DNA of 56,351 nt from an uncultured Lachnospiraceae bacterium (GTDB lineage Bacteria > Bacillota > Clostridia > Lachnospirales > Lachnospiraceae), in NCBI GenBank assembly GCA_946537305.1, contig CAMNFR010000010.1, forward strand, positions 1-56,351, read 5' to 3'. Shown piece by piece: positions 8,286-15,623 of the stretch. The notes beneath the pieces were generated by a model. That model did not search any database and was not told the origin of the DNA. It saw only the letters and a program-made list of their open reading frames with translations. The position numbers and the translations under genes are program-made. Numbering within the stretch: the stretch's first letter is position 1; each line of letters begins with the position of its first letter.

Positions 8286-8885
8286 TTATCCAATCCAGTC
8301 CACCGGGTTTCCGGTGCGGGGCAGGGGGTTGCGGTTCGGCTGGCCATCTTCTGTAGCCGCATAGCCAAGCGCCAGCGCGCCGTAGACTCTCTCCTCTTCC
8401 GTCATCCCCAGTTCCTGCAGGGCCTTTACCAGGGCCGGCTCCTCATTCAGCCAGCGCAGCTGGTTGATCCAGCAGCTGCCCAGATCCAGGTCATTCGCCA
8501 TGATCATCATGTTTTCCAGTGCGCAGGCACAGTCCGCAATGTTATTCCCGTAGTTTTTCTGATTCGCCGTGACGATCAGCACCGGGGCGTTGTAATGGAA
8601 AACATATCCGCCCTTTTTGGAGGCTCGGACGGAATTGCGCAGGGACTTGTACATTTCGGGTGTCTCTTCCATCGCGGCAAACGCTTCTTCCGCCATTTTC
8701 GCCAGACGGTCCAGCACCCCGCGGTCACGGATCACCAGGAAATGCGTGCTCTGATTGTTGCCGCCGCTAGGCGCATAACGCCCCGCCTCTACTACCTGCT
8801 CCACCAGTTCTCTGGGGAGCTCTTTTTTTGCAAAGAGTCTGGTACTGCGTCTGGTGCGGATGCACTCGCTGACATTCTGGATCAT
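8286..8885 (-). CDS. Nitroreductase family FMN protein
   Basis: 199 residues. The N-terminus MIQNVSECIRTRRSTRLF is the FMN-phosphate-binding RxSxR-type motif of the nitroreductase superfamily. RYAPSGGNNQSTHFLVI and a late GALALGYA segment (usual IGYP region) fit the fold. These are flavin enzymes that reduce nitro compounds, quinones or flavins. A further upstream methionine exists, but AAGGAGG lies 8 nt before 8885. It is the last gene of the minus-strand redox operon, 41 nt after the HAD gene. Confidence 0.87.
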   Translation of the reverse strand: MIQNVSECIRTRRSTRLFAKKELPRELVEQVVEAGRYAPSGGNNQSTHFLVIRDRGVLDRLAKMAEEAFAAMEETPEMYKSLRNSVRASKKGGYVFHYNAPVLIVTANQKNYGNNIADCACALENMMIMANDLDLGSCWINQLRWLNEEPALVKALQELGMTEEERVYGALALGYAATEDGQPNRNPLPRTGNPVDWIG

Positions 8886-8926
8886 CCGTTTTACCTCCTT
8901 ATGGGTGAAAGTATCTTGAAGCATTT

Positions 8927-9796
8927 TCAACCCCTATGTTTAACTTGCAGAATAGCGCGCAGGATATCCTGCAGCACGATGGCCACACCGTCCTCCTGGT
9001 TGGAAGCGGTCACACGGTCTGCTATGGCTCTGGTGCCTTCGTCGGCATTGGCTACAGCCACGCCGAGCCCCGCCATGCGGATCATATCCCGGTCGTTTTC
9101 CGCGTCGCCAAAGGCGGCGATCTGTGCCGGGGTGATTCCCAGAATGCCTGCCAGATGCAGGACGCCCGCTGCCTTTCCGGCATTTTCGTGGGCGATCTCG
9201 ATCAAATGCGGCGTGGAGGAAGTCACCAGGATATGCGGAACCTCACGGGCGATTCTCTCCCGCAGCTGCGGTGCACCGTTAACAGCATCTAAAGTGATGA
9301 TATCCAGGGCATCCAGTTCCTCTGCATGCGAGCGTATAAAGGCACGGATATCTGCAACCGGGCACCTTGTATTCTGTACATAGGATATGGCAGCGGGCGG
9401 GGTCCCGTAAGCCTTCGGATCCTTCACATAGTCCGCGGTCGCATTCGGCACGCCCTGCAAAAATGCTTCCAGCGGATATTTTTCATCCACGATGGACAGG
9501 ATCTGCTCCACGCTCTCCGCCTCCAGCGGGTTGGCATGAATGCGGGAACCGTCCGCCATGCGGCAGATGGCCGCGCCGTTCCCGGTGATAACATAGGTTA
9601 TTCCGGGGAAATTCCGGATACAGTCCGGCAGCGAGGTAAAGGCCCGGCCCGTGGCGGGGACGATCTGCACGCCCAGCCCGATCAGCTCCCGGAAGGCCTG
9701 TGCTGCGGCCGGAGAAAGGGACTTATCGTCCCGCAGGGTCGTGCGATCCAGATCCAGGGCAACCATTCGGATGCCGGCATAAAGCGCCTGCATCAT
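8927..9796 (-). CDS. Cof-type HAD-superfamily phosphatase
   Basis: 289 residues. HAD motif I is ALDLDRTTL (nucleophile and acid/base aspartates). A C2-type cap domain follows, and motif IV FGDAENDRDMI binds Mg2+. Cof-type phosphatases act on sugar phosphates, PLP or flavin nucleotides. The frame is open far upstream, but that part is antisense to the sense of its neighbour. The start at 9796 overlaps the stop of the upstream zinc-ribbon gene as ATGA, indicating translational coupling. The substrate is unknown. Confidence 0.88.
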   Translation of the reverse strand: MMQALYAGIRMVALDLDRTTLRDDKSLSPAAAQAFRELIGLGVQIVPATGRAFTSLPDCIRNFPGITYVITGNGAAICRMADGSRIHANPLEAESVEQILSIVDEKYPLEAFLQGVPNATADYVKDPKAYGTPPAAISYVQNTRCPVADIRAFIRSHAEELDALDIITLDAVNGAPQLRERIAREVPHILVTSSTPHLIEIAHENAGKAAGVLHLAGILGITPAQIAAFGDAENDRDMIRMAGLGVAVANADEGTRAIADRVTASNQEDGVAIVLQDILRAILQVKHRG

Positions 9797-10308
9797 CTCA
9801 TCTGCCCCATGTATCCCTGAAAAATCTCCATCAGATCCTCTGCGTAGGGCATCAGTATGACCATGCAGATGGTGAGCGTGGCTCCCAGCAGGAAGGTGAC
9901 GGCGCCGATCACGATTCCGGTAATGGCGCGTTTTCTGGCATATTCCTGTCTTCGCAGGGAGATCACGCCGAAAAGAATGGCCATCACGGACAGCGGCGTA
10001 GTCACATAGGGGAAGCTCAGGGACACGATCGATACGATACTCACCAGGAAGGACAGTCCGGCAAAACGCGACCGGACGCGCTGTTCCTCCTCCGGATCTG
10101 TATACATCTCCGGTCCCCGTCCGTACTGAATGCGGCCGCCGGCGCCGGTATTCCATGCATTGGTTTCTCCCACACGGATCTTCGGCGTCTCCCCGGGACC
10201 ATTTTCCGAATTTTCTTCTTTCCCGGTCAGACGGAACACCGGGGTACCGCAGATACCGCATATAATAAACCAGTCCGGTATCTCCGCACCGCATCTCCTG
10301 CAAATCAT
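9793..10308 (-). CDS. Zinc-ribbon membrane protein with a DUF4190-like domain
   Basis: 171 residues. Residues 3-21 form a zinc ribbon with two CxxC knuckles (CRRCGAEI ... CGICG). A linker and two hydrophobic hairpins follow (about 90-125 and 130-160), arranged as in DUF4190 proteins, with REYARKRAITGIVIG between them. Function is unknown. It lies 13 nt after hypA and overlaps the HAD gene by 4 nt, so the three are cotranscribed. Confidence 0.75.
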   Translation of the reverse strand: MICRRCGAEIPDWFIICGICGTPVFRLTGKEENSENGPGETPKIRVGETNAWNTGAGGRIQYGRGPEMYTDPEEEQRVRSRFAGLSFLVSIVSIVSLSFPYVTTPLSVMAILFGVISLRRQEYARKRAITGIVIGAVTFLLGATLTICMVILMPYAEDLMEIFQGYMGQMR

Positions 10309-10321
10309 GGCGCCACTCCTT

Positions 10322-10666
10322 TTACTCTGCTTCTATTTCCTTAATGATGATCTCATTGCCTGTGATCAGCTCTGTTTCCTGGCTGCCGCAGTGCGGACAG
10401 GTGATGCCCTGCGGCACCGTGGCATAGGTCCGCTGACAGTTCCGGCAGAATGTAACGCCGGGAATTTCCTCCTGCCGCAGCACCGATCCCGTAAAGAGCG
10501 GACGTTTTTTGGCCGTCCACTCCCAGAGATCCGCCAGGTAGTCAAAAATCACGCCGGAGACCTCTCCGATCTCCAGCGTGACAGATGCCACAGAGGTGAG
10601 GTTCTGTTCTTTACAAATGTCCTCCACCTGATCCATGACATAGGATACTATACTTAATTCGTGCAT
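10322..10666 (-). CDS. hypA: HypA-type nickel metallochaperone
   Basis: 114 residues starting MHELSIV, with His2 and Glu3 at the N-terminal nickel site. A zinc site of two CxxC pairs (CRNC ... CPHC) lies near residues 70-95. HypA normally delivers Ni to [NiFe] hydrogenase with HypB. Here no hydrogenase or other hyp gene is in the window; it follows a multi-[4Fe-4S] flavoprotein by 26 nt. It may serve a hydrogenase elsewhere or have been co-opted for this oxidoreductase. The start is set by AAGGAT 5 nt upstream of the ATG. Confidence 0.9.
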   Translation of the reverse strand: MHELSIVSYVMDQVEDICKEQNLTSVASVTLEIGEVSGVIFDYLADLWEWTAKKRPLFTGSVLRQEEIPGVTFCRNCQRTYATVPQGITCPHCGSQETELITGNEIIIKEIEAE

Positions 10667-10692
10667 GTCAATCCTTTTATAAATGGTCCCGG

Positions 10693-13500
10693 TTATCTTT
10701 TTACCTTTTTGATTGCAATGCCAGCCGCACGTTTTGCCACATACGGACCGATCGCCGCAAACTTGTCTTCGCAGCGGACCATGGTGCTGCACTCCGGCAG
10801 ATCCCGGTGCAGATGGATGGCATCGAATTCGCAGCGGGTGGTGCACAAGCCGCAGCCGATGCAGCGGTTGATATCCACCGTGGTGGCACCGCAGCCAAGG
10901 CAGCGGGACGCTTCCGCCTTCACCTGCTCTTCGGTCAGCGTCATGCGCAGATCCCGGAAGGTCTCTGTCGCGATACCGGCCTTTTTGCCCGGCAGCTGAC
11001 GCTTCGCGTTGTCGAATTCCTCCACCACAATATCGTCCTTATCCAGCTCGATAAAGTGACGCAGGTCGCGGGCGATCGTCAGGGAGTTGCCCGGATGCAC
11101 GAAACGGTTGATGGATACCATGCCCTCACGTCCGGCAGCAATCGCATCGATGGCAAATTTCGGACCGGTGTAGACATCGCCGCCCACAAAGATATCCGGC
11201 TCAGCTGTCTGATAGGTAACGGGATCCGCCTTGGCGGTGCCGTTGCGGTTCAGTTCTACCTTGCTGCCGGCCAGCAGGTCGCCCCACTGTACGGACTGGC
11301 CGATGGAAAGCAGAATATTTTCGCACTCGATGGTCATGGTGTCATCTTCATCATACTGCGGGTTGAAGCGATGATCTGCATCGAACACGGCGGTGCAGCG
11401 CTTGAAGATCACGCCGGTCACCTTTCCGTTTTCGGTCAGGACTTCCTTCGGGCCCCAGCCGTTGTGAACGGTGATGCCCTCTTCCTTCGCCTCAGCCACC
11501 TCATCCGGGGCCGCGGGCATTTCTGCCACGGATTCCAGGCAGAGCATGGTCACGGAGTCAGAACCTGCACGCACAGCCGTGCGGGCCACATCCACGGCCA
11601 CATTGCCGCCGCCAACCACGACGGTACGGCCGGACAGGCGGATGGTGGGATCCAGGTTGATCTTTCTCATGAAGTCCACGCCGGTCTGCACACCCTCGGC
11701 ATCCTCTCCGGGAACGCCAGTCATGCGGCCGCCCTGCATACCGATGGCCACGTAGAAGGCCTTGTAACCTTCCGCGCGCAGCTCATCCAAGGTGATGTCC
11801 TTACCCACTTCTACGCCGCAGCGGATCTCCACGCCCATCTGGCGGATGACTTCGATTTCCGCATCGATCACGTCTTTTTCCAGACGGAAGCTGGGGATAC
11901 CGTTCATCAGCATGCCGCCGGGACGTACTTCCTTTTCAAATACCGTGACCGGATAGCCTTCACGCCGCAGATAGTAGGCGGCGGACAGACCGGCCGGGCC
12001 GGCACCGATGACCGCGACCTTCTGAGGGAAGAACTTGCCTTCGCCGTTTTCACAGCGGGGGATGTAACGATCTTCTGCGTTCAGATCCAGGGACGCGATA
12101 AACTTCTTGATCTCATCGATGGCCAGCGGCTGATCGATGGTGCCGCGGGTGCAGGCATCCTCACAGCGACGGTTGCAGACAGCACCGCAGACCGCCGGGA
12201 AGGGGTTGTCCTGCTTGATCAGTTCCAGTGCCTCGCGGTAGCGGCCTTCGGACGCCATCTTGATATAGCCCTGGATAGCCAAATGCGCGGGACATGCCGT
12301 CTTACAGGGGGCTGTTCCCGTGTCGTAGCAGTTGATCTTTGCGTCATCGCGGTAGTTATAATTCCACTTCTCCGGTCCCCATACCTTGCCGTCGGGGAGC
12401 TCGCTGAGCGGATAGGTCACCTCACCGTGCTTGGTGCACAGCTTCTGGCCCAGCTTGGCGGCCCCCACAGGACATACTTCCACGCACTTGCCGCAGGCCA
12501 CGCATTTTTCCTTTTCCACGTGAGCCCGGTAGGCGGAGCGGGACATGTTCGGGGTATTATACAGCTGAGACGTACGGATAGCATTGCAGACGCCTGGCGC
12601 GCAGTTGCAGATGGCAACGATCTTCTCTTCGCCGTCGATATTGGTGATCTGGTGCACATAGCCGTGGCGCTCCGCTCTCTCCAGGATCTCCAGGGCTTCC
12701 TCGTAGCTGATATAGCGGCCCATGCCCTTATCTACGCAATATTCCGCCATGTCACCCACGCCCATGCAGTACTCGCCTTCGATCTGGCCGCTGCCTTCAC
12801 CGCGGATGGTCTGCTGCTTACGGCAGGTGCAGATGCCCACAGAGTACTTATCATATTTATTCAGCCAGTGGCTGATATGCTCCACGGGCACGGACTTGCT
12901 CTCCATGTTGATGGCCTTTTCCACGGGGATGACATGCATGCCGATGCCGCCGCCTCCGGGCGGTACCATCTGCGTGATGCCGGCCAGCGGCAGCTGGGTC
13001 ATCAGGTTGAAGAAGGTAGCCATCTGCGGGAATCGGTCCGTCAGCTTGTCGTTCATCATCATGAACTCAGCGGAACCGGGCACAAAGATGGGTACGTTGT
13101 ACATCTTCTCGTGAGGCGGATTCTCATCCCGCACCATCTCCACGATGCCAACCCAGCAGAGATAGCGGAGAAGCTTTTTGGTCTCCTCGACGCTCATGTT
13201 GTTCTTTTCTGCCAGCTGCTCGGGGAAGTAAGGCACACGGGTCTTGCCGAAGGAAAGCAGGAACTTGACCTGCTTTTTGGTCAGCACATGATCCAGCGCC
13301 CAGTACTCGGGATCCTTGTTATTGATCTGTCTTGTGTAGCGCTTGACATAGCGGTCGGTGATCATGGTGGCCAGCTTCAGCACCAGTTTTTCTTTTTCCT
13401 TGTCCTTGGCAACATAATCCGGATCCTGCCAGTAATCCCATTCATTGATCATGGGATCGCCAAGCTTCCAATCCTTCTTGAAGTCAGGTTTTTTAATCAT
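10693..13500 (-). CDS. Multi-[4Fe-4S] GltD-like FAD/NAD(P) oxidoreductase
   Basis: 935 residues in several parts. Residues 1-200 hold a winged-helix-like segment (about 70-125). A cysteine-rich module follows with C224/C226, C245, C255, C298/C300 and C305. A ferredoxin motif CVACGKCVEVCPVG sits at 333-346. Next is a glutamate-synthase-small-subunit-like N-terminal Fe-S domain (CKTACPAH ... CEDAC). The FAD Rossmann motif is VIGAGPAGLSAAYYLRREG and the NAD(P) Rossmann motif is VVVGGGNVAVDVARTAVRAG. A final ferredoxin-like stretch is CLGCG ... CIGCGLCTTRC. Such proteins pass electrons between NAD(P)H and another carrier or partner. A start at 13500 is preferred (AGAGGTG upstream). It lies between another flavoprotein and hypA. 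The acceptor is unknown. Confidence 0.85.
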   Translation of the reverse strand: MIKKPDFKKDWKLGDPMINEWDYWQDPDYVAKDKEKEKLVLKLATMITDRYVKRYTRQINNKDPEYWALDHVLTKKQVKFLLSFGKTRVPYFPEQLAEKNNMSVEETKKLLRYLCWVGIVEMVRDENPPHEKMYNVPIFVPGSAEFMMMNDKLTDRFPQMATFFNLMTQLPLAGITQMVPPGGGGIGMHVIPVEKAINMESKSVPVEHISHWLNKYDKYSVGICTCRKQQTIRGEGSGQIEGEYCMGVGDMAEYCVDKGMGRYISYEEALEILERAERHGYVHQITNIDGEEKIVAICNCAPGVCNAIRTSQLYNTPNMSRSAYRAHVEKEKCVACGKCVEVCPVGAAKLGQKLCTKHGEVTYPLSELPDGKVWGPEKWNYNYRDDAKINCYDTGTAPCKTACPAHLAIQGYIKMASEGRYREALELIKQDNPFPAVCGAVCNRRCEDACTRGTIDQPLAIDEIKKFIASLDLNAEDRYIPRCENGEGKFFPQKVAVIGAGPAGLSAAYYLRREGYPVTVFEKEVRPGGMLMNGIPSFRLEKDVIDAEIEVIRQMGVEIRCGVEVGKDITLDELRAEGYKAFYVAIGMQGGRMTGVPGEDAEGVQTGVDFMRKINLDPTIRLSGRTVVVGGGNVAVDVARTAVRAGSDSVTMLCLESVAEMPAAPDEVAEAKEEGITVHNGWGPKEVLTENGKVTGVIFKRCTAVFDADHRFNPQYDEDDTMTIECENILLSIGQSVQWGDLLAGSKVELNRNGTAKADPVTYQTAEPDIFVGGDVYTGPKFAIDAIAAGREGMVSINRFVHPGNSLTIARDLRHFIELDKDDIVVEEFDNAKRQLPGKKAGIATETFRDLRMTLTEEQVKAEASRCLGCGATTVDINRCIGCGLCTTRCEFDAIHLHRDLPECSTMVRCEDKFAAIGPYVAKRAAGIAIKKVKR

Positions 13501-13524
13501 TTTGCACCTCTGTTTATAAATATA

Positions 13525-13559
13525 AGAATCCCGCACTCTGTTTGCATCTGCGGGATTCT
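13525..13559 (-). terminator. Attenuator-like hairpin between the two flavoprotein genes
   Basis: 11-bp perfect arms (AGAATCCCGCA / TGCGGGATTCT) with a 13-nt loop, followed on the minus strand by TATATTTAT. Without a strong U-tract it is probably a partial terminator or processing site in the operon. Confidence 0.55.
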
Positions 13560-13594
13560 CTTAAATCCGGCATCAGTTTTACATCTTCTATACT

Positions 13595-14995
13595 TTAGAA
13601 GAATCTACCCACGATGTCGCGGGAGGATGCGCAGGTATCTTCCATATCGCCGAAGCTTAAGATCTCGCCGGCATAGAAGGTATTCTGCTTGCCCTGCATG
13701 GCATCCAGCTTGTCGTACCAGCCGTCCGCGTAATCGTCCGGGCTCACGTGCGGGCAGTAGTAGGATTCCTGCTCGTACAGGCGCTCCTTCACGGGGAATC
13801 CGCACTTCTTCATATCCTTTTCCATGGTCTTGATGGTGTATTCGTAGGCGGCGTCCGGGCTGCCCATGTGGTTGCGCAGGGCATAGACCGTGCACGGGCA
13901 GTTCTCCTCCAGATCCTCCCAGCGGTGATAATAGACCATCGCATGGCCCAGGCGGTCCGGCGTCATGTTGTCGAAGATATAGCCGGAGATGGTAGGGCCT
14001 TCATCCTCTTCGAATGTGGCAATGAAGTCCACATATTTTTCGTGGATGATCTTGCCGAAGAGCTCTGTCTCTTCCTCTCTGGCATCCGCAAACTTCACAA
14101 AATGATCCAGCGGAGTGGTGACCAGCAGCTTGTCGAATTCCTCTACGCGCTCTCCCGCTTCGTCGCGAATGGTCACACGGATGGGGGCATTCTCCGGACG
14201 CTCTACCTTTACGACCTCGGTGCACAGATGCGCCGGATGTTTCAGCTTTTTGTTGGCTGCTTCGTAGATGGACTGCGTGCCGTCCTTCCAGGTCCACAGG
14301 CGCATGTTGATGAACTCGATGGCGGTGGTGGTGTCCAGATATTTCATCACGTATGCTGCCGGGATCTCATCGAAATAGCCGTATCCAAAGGAGGTGTACG
14401 GTCCGATCCAGATCTTCATGACCTCTTCCACACCGTTAAGGCGGCAGAACTGATCAAAGGGAAGTGCCAGATCCTTCAGGTTGGGATTGGTGCCTTTGAT
14501 GCGGTGCAGCGGGCGTTCCACTTCCTTGGAGAGGCCGTTGTATTCACCCTTGGCCACGCCCACATGACCGTAGCAGTCATAGCCCTTATATTTGGTGTTC
14601 ATGATCTGCACCAGCTTTTTCATCTGGCGTTTTAATTTCAGCAGATCTCTTACCTTTTTCGGTGTGATATCCTTTTTGATATCAAAGGGGAAGATTTCCT
14701 TACCGGTCTTGTCCCGGTACATACGGCGCATGTTGGGGCCGCCTTCGTGGGTAACGCCGGCGAACTCTTCTACTTCGTGTACGGCGAAGTAGGTCTTGGC
14801 ACCCATGATGGCACCGGTCTCGTAGGTGCGGTCCTCACCAAAGACTTTGATCTTGGGGGAGTAGCACTTACCGCCGATTTTGTTCAGGCGCTCGTAGATC
14901 TCGTAGTTCTCATACCCCTTCTTTTCCAGGTACATGGCTGCGGAAATCCCCGCGGGGCCGCCGCCGATAATGCAAACACGATCTTCTCTGCTCAT
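13595..14995 (-). CDS. FAD-dependent oxidoreductase (amine-oxidase-like)
   Basis: 466 residues. Residues 7-35 hold the dinucleotide-binding motif CIIGGGPAGISAAMYLEKKG. The ERLNKIGGKCYSP segment follows, typical of the NAD(P)-binding-8 / flavin amine oxidase superfamily. A C-terminal region with FYAGEILSFGDMEDTCAS corresponds to the second FAD contact. It is the first gene of the redox operon, with a promoter and a CRP/FNR-like palindrome just upstream. No substrate can be assigned. Its position before the multi-Fe-S flavoprotein suggests the two form a complex or act in sequence. Confidence 0.83.
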   Translation of the reverse strand: MSREDRVCIIGGGPAGISAAMYLEKKGYENYEIYERLNKIGGKCYSPKIKVFGEDRTYETGAIMGAKTYFAVHEVEEFAGVTHEGGPNMRRMYRDKTGKEIFPFDIKKDITPKKVRDLLKLKRQMKKLVQIMNTKYKGYDCYGHVGVAKGEYNGLSKEVERPLHRIKGTNPNLKDLALPFDQFCRLNGVEEVMKIWIGPYTSFGYGYFDEIPAAYVMKYLDTTTAIEFINMRLWTWKDGTQSIYEAANKKLKHPAHLCTEVVKVERPENAPIRVTIRDEAGERVEEFDKLLVTTPLDHFVKFADAREEETELFGKIIHEKYVDFIATFEEDEGPTISGYIFDNMTPDRLGHAMVYYHRWEDLEENCPCTVYALRNHMGSPDAAYEYTIKTMEKDMKKCGFPVKERLYEQESYYCPHVSPDDYADGWYDKLDAMQGKQNTFYAGEILSFGDMEDTCASSRDIVGRFF

Positions 14996-15041
14996 GGCTG
15001 AAATTCCTCCTGTGAAGATATGTGAAGATTTGCGAATATAA

Positions 15042-15057
15042 TGTGAAGATATTCACA
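15042..15057. promoter_or_regulatory. CRP/FNR-family operator: TGTGA-N6-TCACA
   Basis: A perfect TGTGAAGATATTCACA palindrome matches the CRP/FNR superfamily consensus. Two further direct copies of TGTGAAGAT lie at 15011-15019 and 15021-15029, next to the ribosome site of the flavoprotein gene. The palindrome sits at the predicted transcription start, which favours a repressing role (inference). Confidence 0.65.
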
Positions 15058-15061
15058 CTTC

Positions 15062-15090
15062 ATTTTACACAATTTGTCTTCCATTTGCAA
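15062..15090 (-). promoter_or_regulatory. Promoter of the flavoprotein-hypA operon
   Basis: On the minus strand TTGCAA (15090-15085), a 17-nt spacer and TAAAAT (15067-15062). The predicted start near 15055 overlaps the TGTGA-N6-TCACA site. Confidence 0.55.
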
Positions 15091-15145
15091 CCATTACCTG
15101 TAATTTTCTTATGGCAGATAGCATTATATTTCCTCTGCGGGATAA

Positions 15146-15260
15146 GGGACGGCGGGTAACTATAGGATTGTGGGGATGCTTTAATAGCTACGGCGGTCAG
15201 CGGAACATTTCTGCCGGGAGCGGTTCGGAGGGGCCACAATTTGCTAAAGTCCCGACCGTC
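15146..15260. other. Nested inverted repeats in a 620-bp gene-free stretch
   Basis: GACGGCGGG (15148-15156) faces CCCGACCGTC (15251-15260), and inside it ATTGTGG (15167-15173) faces CCACAAT (15234-15240), with partial pairing between. This is part of the gene-free stretch 14996-15623. The rest of that stretch is the promoter region on the left and the symmetric repeat element on the right. It might be a structured RNA or another palindromic repeat; nothing protein-like is seen. Confidence 0.35.
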
Positions 15261-15297
15261 TTGTCCTGCATAAATCAAAAAAAGGGTCTGGATACAT

Positions 15298-15580
15298 GGT
15301 GCAAAATCCAGGGTAGCGATATATTTTTAATACCTCGGTATTTGCACAATAGACCATTTATGACCTTTGAAAAGAGTGATATGTGCAATATGCAAGGTCG
15401 TATAATAGATTTGATACCCTTTTTGATCCTTCCAGCTTGCTTCAGAAGCGAAAATAGGGTATCAGATCTTATTTGCTGCCTAAGATATTGCACAAATCAA
15501 ATTTGATATGGGATTGCTATGTCCGGGATGTGCAAAATCCGGGGTCGCAAAGATAGTTTGATACCCCGGATTTTTGCACA
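15298..15580. repeat. Symmetric half-site element, copy 1 (TTTGATACCC subtype)
   Basis: Six half-sites of the form TGTGCAA, ~21 nt, TTTGATACCC. Three point right (starts 15298, 15382, 15529) and three point left (ends 15348, 15494, 15580). Motif-to-motif spacing is 28 nt in five and 29 nt in one. The core pair 15382-15494 spans 113 bp, with GATACCCT / AGGGTATC also pairing inside it. Satellites lie 84 and 86 bp further out. The outer pairs 15298-15348 and 15529-15580 each form their own ~51-bp palindrome; the second has 17-bp arms with one inserted T. It lies between the 5' end of a flavoprotein operon and the 3' end of the uvrA-like gene. Confidence 0.75.
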
Positions 15581-15623
15581 GATATTTTTCTGGAAAGTAT
15601 GAATCCTGCAGGAATATTTCTTC

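Noticed and set aside
9797-10303. N-terminal extension of the HAD protein
   Set aside because: Overlaps the zinc-ribbon gene in another frame; the HAD fold starts at the ATG inside the ATGA overlap.
10807-13833. A 1008-residue open frame on the plus strand
   Set aside because: It is antisense to the multi-Fe-S flavoprotein, has no ribosome site and no family motifs; GC-rich codon bias keeps the opposite frame open.
15111-15506. 131-residue plus-strand open frame as a gene
   Set aside because: It crosses two sets of inverted repeats, lacks a ribosome site and shows no protein-like composition.
15298-15580. CRISPR array
   Set aside because: Repeats are mirrored rather than direct, spacers are irregular, and no cas gene is present.
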